Shown in pieces: positions 1-6,574 of a stretch of DNA of 11,294 bases (position 1 is the first letter of the stretch; each line of letters starts with the position of its first letter). This DNA is from an uncultured Oscillospiraceae bacterium. GTDB lineage: Bacteria; Bacillota; Clostridia; UBA1212; UBA1255. Below the pieces are notes generated by a model that made no database searches, was not told where the DNA came from, and was given only the letters and a program-made list of their open reading frames with translations. The stretch spans positions 1-11,294 of the forward strand of contig CABQCN010000012.1 in assembly GCA_902462635.1 (NCBI GenBank), given 5' to 3'. A program made the position numbers and the translations under genes.

Positions 1-1094
1 GGAAAACGCAGGAAATCCTTTTGGATGGCAAGAGTAAAAGTTTTTGTATTTTACAGGAAAATCCTGCGGAAGCGGATACCGTTCGCCAGATCTTTGCGGC
101 GTATCAAAAACGCCGCAGCATATCCGCCGTATGCCGGTTTTTGACCTCCCGCGGTTTCCTGACGCGTTCCGGAAAACCGTATGCGCCGGCGGTGGTGCGC
201 CAAATTCTGAAAAATCCCGTATATTGCACGGCAGATGAAGACGCGTTTCTTTACTTTACGCAAAAAGGCGCCGAGGTTTGCTTCAAGGAAAGCGAGTTCG
301 GAGAAAACCGGGGATTAATCGCGTATAATAAAAGAGATTATAAAAAGGGCGGCGCTCCGCGCCGGCCTGCGGAGGAATGGATTATTGCCTCCGGAACCCA
401 TCCGGGACTGATTCCCGGAGCGCAATGGGTCTTGGTTCAAAAACTGCTGGGAGACGGCGGGGGAAAGCCGCATAATGATTATTCGCTGCTTTCCGGAATG
501 CTGTTTTGCGGAGCATGCGGCGCCGCAATGTATGCGAAACCGAGAAAAGCGGCTTGTGGCGGCACGGTTTCGTTTGACTATATTTGCCGGACGAAATTGA
601 AAGGAAGCGCAGACGCATGCTCCTGTCGCAATCTGAACGGACCGGCGGCGGACCGGGCGGTAATGGAATCCCTGACGGAAAAACTTCCGGATCCGCAAAC
701 ATGCCGGAAACAACTGGAAAACCTGCTGGGCAAATGGAATACCACGGAAAGCGCGGCGCAGATCTCTCAAAACAAAATCAGAAATGCCGAAAGAGAAATT
801 GAGGCCCTGCTCCTGCTGTTGCCGGAAAGAAAGGAAGAAAGCGCCTTCGTGGTGCGCGTGGAACAGCGGATCAATTCCCTGGAAAACGAAATTGCCCGGT
901 GGAAGCAAATCTGCGCCGCAGATCCGTCGGGAGAGCCGGATGAACTGCGCCGCAGCGAGGCGCATGCAAAAGCGCTGGAACTCCTGGACCTCAAGCGATT
1001 TCTCCCGGCGCTGCCGCTTCTGGAGCGGAGATCGCTGCTTCGCTTATTTTGCCAAAAGGCGGTCTGGGACGGAACAATATTGCATTTATATTGA
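1..1094 (+). CDS. Large serine recombinase, C-terminal part (5' end outside window)
   Basis: DNA recombinase that would cut and rejoin DNA at specific att-like sites through a catalytic serine. The reading frame is open to the left edge (first whole codon at base 3), so the N-terminal resolvase domain with the catalytic serine lies outside the window and its integrity is unknown. Numbered from the TTG at 21, the visible part holds the end of the Recombinase domain (about 15-70, with an SISAVCRFLTSRGF-like helix and the RQILKNPVYC motif). A zinc beta-ribbon follows (Cys163, Cys166, Cys189, Cys200 or 202), then a probable coiled coil (about 225-300), the order typical of large serine recombinases. 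It ends in a TGA with no internal defect. Such genes usually sit at the end of an integrated element, so the neighbouring DNA may be accessory. The family is clear; its target site is unknown. Confidence 0.9.
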   Translation, partial: KTQEILLDGKSKSFCILQENPAEADTVRQIFAAYQKRRSISAVCRFLTSRGFLTRSGKPYAPAVVRQILKNPVYCTADEDAFLYFTQKGAEVCFKESEFGENRGLIAYNKRDYKKGGAPRRPAEEWIIASGTHPGLIPGAQWVLVQKLLGDGGGKPHNDYSLLSGMLFCGACGAAMYAKPRKAACGGTVSFDYICRTKLKGSADACSCRNLNGPAADRAVMESLTEKLPDPQTCRKQLENLLGKWNTTESAAQISQNKIRNAEREIEALLLLLPERKEESAFVVRVEQRINSLENEIARWKQICAADPSGEPDELRRSEAHAKALELLDLKRFLPALPLLERRSLLRLFCQKAVWDGTILHLY

Positions 1095-1098
1095 AATG

Positions 1099-1127
1099 AA
1101 CAGATAAAATCACTATGGCATACCATA
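1099..1127 (+). promoter_or_regulatory. Candidate sigma-K-like sporulation promoter for the glycosyltransferase/collagen unit
   Basis: The sequence CATACCATA at 1119-1127 fits the sigma-K -10 consensus CATAnnnTA exactly and also resembles the sigma-E -10 (CATACAnT). An AC with flanking A residues at 1099-1102 lies about 17 bases upstream, as expected for a sigma-K -35. Transcription would begin near 1134, just before the Shine-Dalgarno site at 1143. The -10 also sits in a short inverted repeat, TATGG-CATA-CCATA (1114-1127). Short consensus matches occur by chance; the support is the position plus the spore-surface character of the downstream genes. Confidence 0.4.
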
Positions 1128-1142
1128 AAATATAAGAATTAT

Positions 1143-1148
1143 GGGAGG
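1143..1148 (+). promoter_or_regulatory. Ribosome binding site that fixes the glycosyltransferase start at 1156
   Basis: GGGAGG lies 7 bases before the ATG at 1156. An in-frame ATG at 1141 immediately precedes this site and has no Shine-Dalgarno of its own, so the start at 1156 (MAAISLCMIVKN) is preferred; it also matches the usual N-terminus of the family. Confidence 0.8.
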
Positions 1149-1155
1149 CTGTGCC

Positions 1156-2235
1156 ATGGCTGCAATTAGTTTGTGCATGATCGTTAAAAATGAAGAAGCA
1201 GTTCTTGCAAGATGTCTGGACAGCATTCGCGGCTGTGTGGAGGAAATCATTATCGTAGATACGGGAAGCAATGACGCGACGAAAGAGATTGCGGCGCGTT
1301 ATACCGATCAAATTTATGATTTCGAATGGATCGACGATTTTGCCGCCGCTCGGAATTTTGCTTTTTCCAAAGCAACAAAAGAATTTGCGATGTGGCTGGA
1401 CGCGGATGATCTCTTAACGGATGCGGACCGGCAAGCGTTTCTTGGATTGAAGGATAGCATTCCAAGTGATGCGGACGTCGTTATGCTGCGGTATCATACG
1501 GCTTTTGATGAGCAGGGGAAACCGGTCTTTACCTATTACAGGGAACGTCTGATCCGCACGGCGATTGATTTTTGCTGGAAGGGCCGCGTCCATGAAGCGA
1601 TCGTACATTCCGGCCGCGTTCTGTATTCGGATGTGGCAATTTCACATCATTCCGTTAAAACCAGTTACAGTGACAGGAATCTGCGCATTTATGAAAAGCA
1701 GATCGCGGCGGGTGAAGCGCTTTCTCCGCGGGACCGGTTTTACTACGGAAGAGAACTTTACTATCATAAATATTACGATCAGGCGAAACAAGCGCTTGGC
1801 GAGTTTCTTTCTTCCGGTCTGGGCTGGGTGGAAAACAATATCGAAGCTTGTAAGATTCTGTCTTATTGTTATTTGGAAACGAACGATCTGTTTTCCGCGC
1901 TGAATGCGTTGACCGCGTCTTTCCGCTACGACGCGCCGCGTGCGGAAATTTGTTGTGAAATCGGAAGGTTGTTTCTGCGTTTCCAAAATTGGCGTGTCGC
2001 GGCGTTCTGGTATGAACTCGCGCTGCGGATTCCGAAAGAAGAACAAAGCGGCGGATTTGTTTCGGAAGACTGCCACGGCTATTTGCCGTGTATCCAGCTG
2101 TGTGTTTGTTACGACCGGCTCGGCGATTTGAAAAAGGCGGAAGAATATAACCGGCTTGCGGGGACCTACCGCCCGTCTTCTCCGGCGTATCTCCAAAATT
2201 TAAAATACTTTGAGCGCCTTTCTCCGCACTCTTAA
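1156..2235 (+). CDS. Family 2 glycosyltransferase with C-terminal TPR-like repeats, probable glycosylator of the collagen-like protein
   Basis: Predicted cytoplasmic GT-A glycosyltransferase of 359 residues that moves a sugar from a nucleotide sugar onto an acceptor, probably a protein. The N-terminus ISLCMIVKNEE, the VDTGSND loop (34-40) and the metal-binding DAD in WLDADD (82-84) are standard GT2 features. The second half (about 190-355) is helical with TPR-like pairs (such as FYYGRELYYHKYYDQAKQAL), an arrangement seen in protein glycosyltransferases such as SunS and in clostridial enzymes beside collagen-like genes. No membrane segment is visible. The collagen-like gene follows after 81 bases with no terminator between, so co-transcription is likely. 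The long Thr-rich Gly-X-Thr tract next door is the obvious acceptor, by inference. Sugar donor and linkage cannot be read from the sequence. The start at 1156 is chosen over the ATG at 1141 because of the Shine-Dalgarno site between them. Confidence 0.88.
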   Translation: MAAISLCMIVKNEEAVLARCLDSIRGCVEEIIIVDTGSNDATKEIAARYTDQIYDFEWIDDFAAARNFAFSKATKEFAMWLDADDLLTDADRQAFLGLKDSIPSDADVVMLRYHTAFDEQGKPVFTYYRERLIRTAIDFCWKGRVHEAIVHSGRVLYSDVAISHHSVKTSYSDRNLRIYEKQIAAGEALSPRDRFYYGRELYYHKYYDQAKQALGEFLSSGLGWVENNIEACKILSYCYLETNDLFSALNALTASFRYDAPRAEICCEIGRLFLRFQNWRVAAFWYELALRIPKEEQSGGFVSEDCHGYLPCIQLCVCYDRLGDLKKAEEYNRLAGTYRPSSPAYLQNLKYFERLSPHS

Positions 2236-2301
2236 TGATTGCCGGGAATATATTAAAATGGAAGCAGAGCATAATTGTGCGGCTGTTTTACAGATTAAAA
2301 T

Positions 2302-2307
2302 AAGGAG
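2302..2307 (+). promoter_or_regulatory. Ribosome binding site that fixes the collagen-like protein start at 2317
   Basis: AAGGAG is 9 bases before the ATG at 2317 but only 3 bases before the ATG at 2311. The spacing favours 2317 as the start ([16 protein letters not shown]). Confidence 0.7.
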
Positions 2308-2316
2308 TGTATGCAT

Positions 2317-3864
2317 ATGAATTCCAATGCTTACGATAGAAGAAATCTCTGTCCGCGGTGTGGAAGGCCGGTAAGCTGCTGCTGTTGCTGCGATCCGACG
2401 GGTCCTACGGGTGCGACGGGTCCCACGGGTCCCACCGGTCCGACGGGTCCTATGGGCTTTCCGGGTCTCCCCGGTCCTGCGGGTCCGACGGGTGCGACCG
2501 GCGCTACGGGTGCCACGGGTCCTGCCGGAGGCCCCACCGGTCCGACGGGTGCTACGGGACCAACGGGCGCCACGGGTGCGACAGGTCCGACGGGCGCTAC
2601 GGGTGCTACGGGTCCTGCAGGCTCTAACGGCTTGATGGGACCGACCGGTCCTACGGGAACACCCGGACTGAACGGCGCAATGGGACCGACCGGTCCGACG
2701 GGCGCCACGGGTGCGACAGGTACTGCGGGAACGAATGGCCAAATGGGTCCTACGGGTCCTACTGGCGCGACAGGCGCTGCGGGTGCAGCGGGCGCGACAG
2801 GCGCGACAGGCGCCACAGGTCCCATCGGTCCGACGGGCCCTACGGGTCCCACGGGCGCCACGGGCGCTACAGGGATTGCGGGAACGAATGGCCAGATGGG
2901 TCCGACGGGACCTACGGGTCCGACCGGCCCCACCGGTCCGACAGGACCTACCGGATCGGCGGCAACGATTACCGCGGGTACGGTTACGACGGGAGATCCC
3001 GGTACGGATGCGACGGTCACGAATTCCGGCGATCCGAATGATGCGGTATTTGACTTCGTAATTCCCAGAGGCGCAACGGGCGCGACGGGTGCGACAGGAG
3101 AGACCGGCCCCACCGGCGCGACGGGTGCGACAGGAGAGACCGGCCCTACCGGTCCCACGGGACCCACCGGATCGGCGGCAACGATTACCGCAGGTACGGT
3201 TACAACGGGAGATCCCGGTACGGATGCGGCGGTTACGAACTCCGGCGATCCGAATGATGCGGTATTTGATTTTGAGATTCCGCGCGGCGATACCGGCCCG
3301 GCCGGCGAAGCTGCGACGGTTACGGTGGGAACGGTTACGACAGGGGATCCCGGTACCGACGCTGTCGTCACGAATTCCGGAGACGTGAATAACGCGGTAT
3401 TTGACTTTGTGATTCCGCGCGGCGCTCCCGGCGGCGGCGGAACGCCGGATGTGCTTGCTACGGTCGATACGACGCCGCAGGCGACTGCGGCAGCAGCCCC
3501 GGTTACGTTTACCGAAACGCCGCTTGTTTCCGGAACGTCGATTACGCATACGGCTGGTTCTACGGATGTACAGATTACGCAGGCAGGCATTTACCAGGCG
3601 AATTTCCATTGTACGATCGCCGTAGATGCGGGAACGCCGATTCCGGCTACCGTCCAGATCCAGCTGAATCGTGACGGCACGCCGATTCCGGGCGCTACGT
3701 CCACGCATACGTTTGCTGCGTCCAATGAGGTAACAACGATGTCGTTCAATGTCCCGTTCTCGACGGCAGGCGCGGCAACGCTGCAAGTCGTCGTAGACAG
3801 CGCCGGATTCACATTCGATAATGTTGCGCTGACGGTCCTCAGACTCGGGGAGACGGCGCCGTAA
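2317..3864 (+). CDS. BclA-like collagen-like surface (probable exosporium) glycoprotein with Cys-rich N-terminus
   Basis: Structural protein of 515 residues predicted to form trimeric, collagen-like filaments on the cell or spore surface. Order: a short N-terminus with CPRC (Cys12, Cys15) and five consecutive cysteines (21-25); about 62 Gly-X-Y triplets (27-213, mostly GPT and GAT, one extra-Gly interruption near base 2527); then three 39-residue modules ending in an FDFxIPRG motif, separated by 11 and 2 more triplets; then about 145 residues (370-515) resembling the C1q/BclA-type jelly-roll domain ([15 protein letters not shown]). There is no Sec signal peptide and no LPXTG anchor, which fits a protein assembled from the mother cell rather than exported. 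Thr in the Y position is the O-glycosylation site in Bacillus BclA, and a glycosyltransferase gene precedes it. Location on spores is inference; a phage-fibre-like or vegetative surface role is the alternative. Confidence 0.88.
   Translation: MNSNAYDRRNLCPRCGRPVSCCCCCDPTGPTGATGPTGPTGPTGPMGFPGLPGPAGPTGATGATGATGPAGGPTGPTGATGPTGATGATGPTGATGATGPAGSNGLMGPTGPTGTPGLNGAMGPTGPTGATGATGTAGTNGQMGPTGPTGATGAAGAAGATGATGATGPIGPTGPTGPTGATGATGIAGTNGQMGPTGPTGPTGPTGPTGPTGSAATITAGTVTTGDPGTDATVTNSGDPNDAVFDFVIPRGATGATGATGETGPTGATGATGETGPTGPTGPTGSAATITAGTVTTGDPGTDAAVTNSGDPNDAVFDFEIPRGDTGPAGEAATVTVGTVTTGDPGTDAVVTNSGDVNNAVFDFVIPRGAPGGGGTPDVLATVDTTPQATAAAAPVTFTETPLVSGTSITHTAGSTDVQITQAGIYQANFHCTIAVDAGTPIPATVQIQLNRDGTPIPGATSTHTFAASNEVTTMSFNVPFSTAGAATLQVVVDSAGFTFDNVALTVLRLGETAP
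2395..2955 (+). repeat. Collagen Gly-X-Y coding tract, about 62 triplets
   Basis: Nine-base periodic coding DNA for GPT, GAT and related triplets. A recognisable sub-duplication is the 16-base GCGGGAACGAATGGCC at 2725-2740 and 2878-2893, 153 bases (17 triplets) apart, each encoding [13 protein letters not shown]. Such tracts change length by recombination or slippage. A further 11 triplets lie at 3073-3171. Confidence 0.95.
2956..3423 (+). repeat. Three copies of a 117-base (39-residue) module inside the collagen-like gene
   Basis: Copies at 2956-3072, 3172-3288 and 3307-3423 are each exactly 39 codons. The shared pattern is A-T-[IV][14 protein letters not shown], then VTNSGDxN, then an AVFDFxIPRG ending. 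Copies 1 and 2 are nearly identical in DNA over most of their length, while copy 3 is more diverged ([15 protein letters not shown]), suggesting that 1 and 2 duplicated most recently. Similar IPRG/IPKG-ending modules occur, from memory, in other bacterial and phage collagen-like proteins. Confidence 0.93.
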
Positions 3865-3893
3865 TCGAGATATCATCATTTTAAAAATGACAG

Positions 3894-3936
3894 AGTGCCT
3901 TGCAGCCATTATAAATGGAAACGGGGCACTTTTTTT
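3894..3936 (+). terminator. Rho-independent terminator after the collagen-like gene
   Basis: Outer stem AGTGCC (3894-3899) with GGCACT (3925-3930), inner hairpin CCATT (3906-3910) with AATGG (3914-3918), followed by seven T (3930-3936). It lies 30 bases after the stop codon. A 7-bp AT-rich inverted repeat (TCATTTT/AAAATGA, 3876-3890) sits just before it. Confidence 0.75.
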
Positions 3937-4715
3937 ATGCGCCGCAAATACAAGCGCTGCGCTTTTTCCCTTTCCGTGGCGGCGGTTTCCCGACGCTTAT
4001 AGCAATTATTACGATGTTCTTTATCGGTGTTGCAGGCGGGGTTTTCCAATCGCTTCTGTCGGCGCTGCTGCTGACGCTCCTGATCGTAATCGGGATTTTT
4101 ATGACGTTTGCCGTATCGAAGCTGCTTTCCAAAACGCTGCTCAAAGGCGTGCCATCGTCTTTTACGCTGGAATTGCCGCCGTACCGAAAGCCGCAGATCG
4201 GGAAGGTGATCGTACGTTCCATTCTGGACAGGACGCTGTTTGTGCTGGGAAGAGCGGCGGCCGTTGCCGCGCCTGCGGGTCTTCTCATCTGGCTCATGGC
4301 AAACGTCACGGTCCACGACGTAAGCCTGTTGAATCATTGCGCCGGCTTTCTCGATCCGTTTGCAAAATTTCTGGGACTGGACGGCGTGATTCTGATTGCT
4401 TTCCTCCTTGGCCTGCCAGCCAACGAAATCGTTTTCCCGATTATTATCATGGCCTATCTGGCGCAGGGAAGCATTCTGGAACTCGGCAATCTTTCGGAGC
4501 TCCGTACGCTGCTCGTTGCAAATGGATGGACCTGGATCACCGCAGGAAGCACAATGCTTTTTTCTCTGATGCATTGGCCTTGTTCTACGACGCTGATCAC
4601 GATCAAAAAAGAAACCGGAAGCATGAAATGGACGCTGCTCTCCTTTCTGATCCCGACGCTGGTCGGCCTCGCCGTATGCTTTCTGTTTTCCAATATTGCC
4701 CGGATCTTCGTTTGA
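3915..4715 (+). pseudogene. feoB: FeoB ferrous-iron transporter, C-terminal remnant lacking G domain and N-terminal membrane part
   Basis: Intact FeoB is a roughly 650-770-residue inner-membrane Fe(II) importer with an N-terminal GTPase domain. Here at most 266 residues remain. Similarity begins near GFPTLIAIITMFF (base 3984), which corresponds to the CNGRFPT region of clostridial FeoB. It continues through KTLLKGVPSSFTLELPPYR (73-91), GLPANEIVFPIIIMAY (166-181) and HWPCSTTLITI (220-230) to a normal C-terminus, with several hydrophobic membrane segments. The Cys and Asn expected before the GRFPT-like motif are absent. The only nearby ATG (3915) lies inside the terminator hairpin of the previous gene and has no Shine-Dalgarno, so expression is doubtful. 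The frame is nevertheless free of stops, suggesting a recent truncation or some residual use. No G domain or FeoA is visible in the window. Transport activity is not expected. Confidence 0.85.
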
Positions 4716-4743
4716 TTTGACCCGATAAAATCCGGATGACGGA

Positions 4744-4780
4744 ACGGCCCTGCCCCCTGTGCGGCGGGGCCGTTTTTTTT
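4744..4780 (+). terminator. Strong rho-independent terminator after the feoB remnant
   Basis: An 11-bp GC-rich stem (4744-4754 with 4763-4773, one G-T pair) with an 8-base loop, then a run of eight T ending at 4780. Confidence 0.93.
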
Positions 4781-4799
4781 AAAGAACAGCAATTTTCTG

Positions 4800-4828
4800 T
4801 TGCTATACAATTCCAAATGGAGTAGAAT
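4800..4828 (+). promoter_or_regulatory. Sigma-A promoter of the esterase gene
   Basis: TTGCTA (-35, 4800-4805, 4 of 6) and TAGAAT (-10, 4823-4828, 5 of 6) are separated by exactly 17 bases. The site lies just after the terminator and 48 bases before the esterase start, giving a leader of about 40 bases. Confidence 0.65.
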
Positions 4829-4876
4829 ATTCTTGTATTTTACAGAAAAGCGATACAACAATTCGGAGGATGGAAA

Positions 4877-6565
4877 ATGAAACGGTTTTTATTGTTTATT
4901 CTTGCAGCGATAATGTGCCTGTCGGCGGCAGCCTGCAGCGGTACTTCGCAGGATGAGGGGGGTGCAACTGGCGGCGGGACTGCGCAATCCACTCCAAGAC
5001 CGGGCTATAAAATGTGGACTTCCGGAAGAACGGCGCCGTCGGCTGTCGAAGAAAGAAAAACGGAAAGCAATGCGCCGGAAGAAGGAAACGCGGAAGAATT
5101 TACGGTGGCTAATTACTTCAGCGACGACATGATCGTTCCGAAAGAGAAAGAAATCGTGATCTGGGGCACCGCGCCGGAATCGCAGAACGGTAAAATCGTA
5201 GCGGCGGAATTCAAAGGCCTCAGAGGCTCGGCGGCAATCGAAAACGGCGCATGGAAGCTCGTCTTGCAGGGAACGCTTCCGGCCAGCGGGGAGCAGGGGC
5301 ACACCTTGACCGTATCGGGCGGGAACGGCGTGAAAGAAGAATTTGAAGACGTCCTCGTGGGAGATATCTGGATCGTATCCGGCCAGAGCAATTCGGATCT
5401 GACGTTCTTCGGCACGGTGGCAGGTACCGGAACAGACATCCAGTCGCTTTATAAAGAAGAACTCAAAGCGGCGACCAAAGAAGACAATATCCGGATTTTG
5501 CGGCAGACGAATTTCAACCTGATGAACGATAAATATAAAGACCAGATGAATGAACCGCAAGACGACATCCTGAAAGGTTATAAGTGGAACGTTGCGGAGC
5601 GGAAACGCGTGGTCGGGACGTCTGCGACCAACGGTTTTTCGATGCTCGGCTACTTTTTTGCCAAAGAACTGTACACGCTCCAACCCGACGTGCCGGTGGG
5701 AATCATTATGGCCGGCTGCGGCGGCGCGCCGCTTTCGCTGCTCGCCTCCAAAGATGCCAACGACGCTTTTCCATCCACGTTGAAGAATAAGACGATGATG
5801 CTCGGCAATTACCTGATACCGGAATGCGGGATTTACAATATGTTCCTTTCTCCGCTTACGAATGTGGGGATCACGGGGATGATTTTCTACCAGGGTGAAA
5901 CGGATACGCTGGAATCGGCCGACTACGGGGATGCGCTCGGCATTTTCGTAAATGACCTCAGGAAAAAATTCGGTACGAACTTTATGTTCCTGAATACGCA
6001 GCTGACGTCATACGGCTATGAAAGCGGCGGGGCCTCGCTGGCGGGCGGAATCTGGGAAGCGGCTCCGAATATGCGTTTTGCACAGGCGGAAGTGAAAATA
6101 GACCACAGTATCCCGGATTATGAAGTGATCGCAACGCTCGATCTCGGATGGAGAACCGGCGATGGAGACGGCGCGCATCCGTATTATAAGAAAGAGATCG
6201 GCCAGCGGGCTGCCGCGATTGCCGCGGCGAAGCTGTACGGTATCGGAGAATCCGAGAATGCGGGGTGCCCGGTTCCATCTAAAATAGAATACAAAAAAGA
6301 TGCGCTGGAAATTACGTACGATTATGCCGGGGGCGGTCTCAAAACGCTGGATGGAAAAGGTGTAACGGGTTTCGAGGTAAAAATGGACGGCGTATGGAAG
6401 ACGGCGGAAGTCACGCTGAACGGCAATCTGGTTACGGTGAAAGATGTCAGCAATCCGGAGGGCGTCCGCTATGCGCCGGAACTCCGCTATGAGAATATGG
6501 AGAAAGCCAATCTCTGCTCGGGCAGCGGATATCCGGCGGCGGCTTTTTCCGTTGAATTTAAATAA
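4877..6565 (+). CDS. Secreted lipoprotein, sialate O-acetylesterase (SASA)-type SGNH esterase
   Basis: Predicted surface lipoprotein of 562 residues that hydrolyses O-acetyl esters, plausibly from sialic acids or other acetylated glycans. Residues 1-20 are a lipoprotein signal with lipobox LSAAAC (Cys20), followed by a low-complexity linker (21-75). About 78-165 is the beta-rich N-terminal domain usual in this family, opening with FSDDMIVPKEKEIVIWG. Catalytic motifs follow: GQSN (169-172, nucleophile Ser171), YQGETD (338-343), and DGAHP (431-435) for the Asp-His pair. The usual Met after GQSN is Ser here. A clear Shine-Dalgarno GGAGG (4865-4869) and an upstream promoter support the start. The LysR gene follows 9 bases after the stop. 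Substrate is inferred from family only; acetyl-xylan or another carbohydrate esterase is possible. Neighbours give no nan or sialic-acid genes. Confidence 0.85.
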   Translation: MKRFLLFILAAIMCLSAAACSGTSQDEGGATGGGTAQSTPRPGYKMWTSGRTAPSAVEERKTESNAPEEGNAEEFTVANYFSDDMIVPKEKEIVIWGTAPESQNGKIVAAEFKGLRGSAAIENGAWKLVLQGTLPASGEQGHTLTVSGGNGVKEEFEDVLVGDIWIVSGQSNSDLTFFGTVAGTGTDIQSLYKEELKAATKEDNIRILRQTNFNLMNDKYKDQMNEPQDDILKGYKWNVAERKRVVGTSATNGFSMLGYFFAKELYTLQPDVPVGIIMAGCGGAPLSLLASKDANDAFPSTLKNKTMMLGNYLIPECGIYNMFLSPLTNVGITGMIFYQGETDTLESADYGDALGIFVNDLRKKFGTNFMFLNTQLTSYGYESGGASLAGGIWEAAPNMRFAQAEVKIDHSIPDYEVIATLDLGWRTGDGDGAHPYYKKEIGQRAAAIAAAKLYGIGESENAGCPVPSKIEYKKDALEITYDYAGGGLKTLDGKGVTGFEVKMDGVWKTAEVTLNGNLVTVKDVSNPEGVRYAPELRYENMEKANLCSGSGYPAAAFSVEFK

Positions 6566-6574
6566 TCGGCCAAT

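Noticed and set aside
2246..2277. Possible sigma-E promoter (GAATATA then CATAATTG) before the collagen-like gene.
   Set aside because: The -10 fits poorly beyond CATA and the spacing is uncertain; co-transcription with the glycosyltransferase is simpler.
2395..3171. Dense short repeats that might be mistaken for a CRISPR array or satellite DNA.
   Set aside because: The period is 9 bases, in frame, and encodes collagen triplets; there are no unique spacers.
2200..3909. Very long antisense open frames (up to 569 and 419 codons) opposite the collagen-like gene.
   Set aside because: They result from the nine-base codon periodicity of Gly-Pro-Thr/Gly-Ala-Thr repeats; the products are low-complexity Arg- or Val-Pro-rich and have no ribosome binding site.
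3887..4720. Overlapping 277-codon open frame in another phase across the feoB remnant.
   Set aside because: Its product has no membrane pattern or family resemblance, whereas the 3915 frame gives clear FeoB sequence.
44..4845. Identical 13-mer TTGTATTTTACAG at 44-56 and 4833-4845, considered as element ends or att sites.
   Set aside because: One such match is expected by chance in a window this long, and the copy at 44 lies inside recombinase coding sequence.
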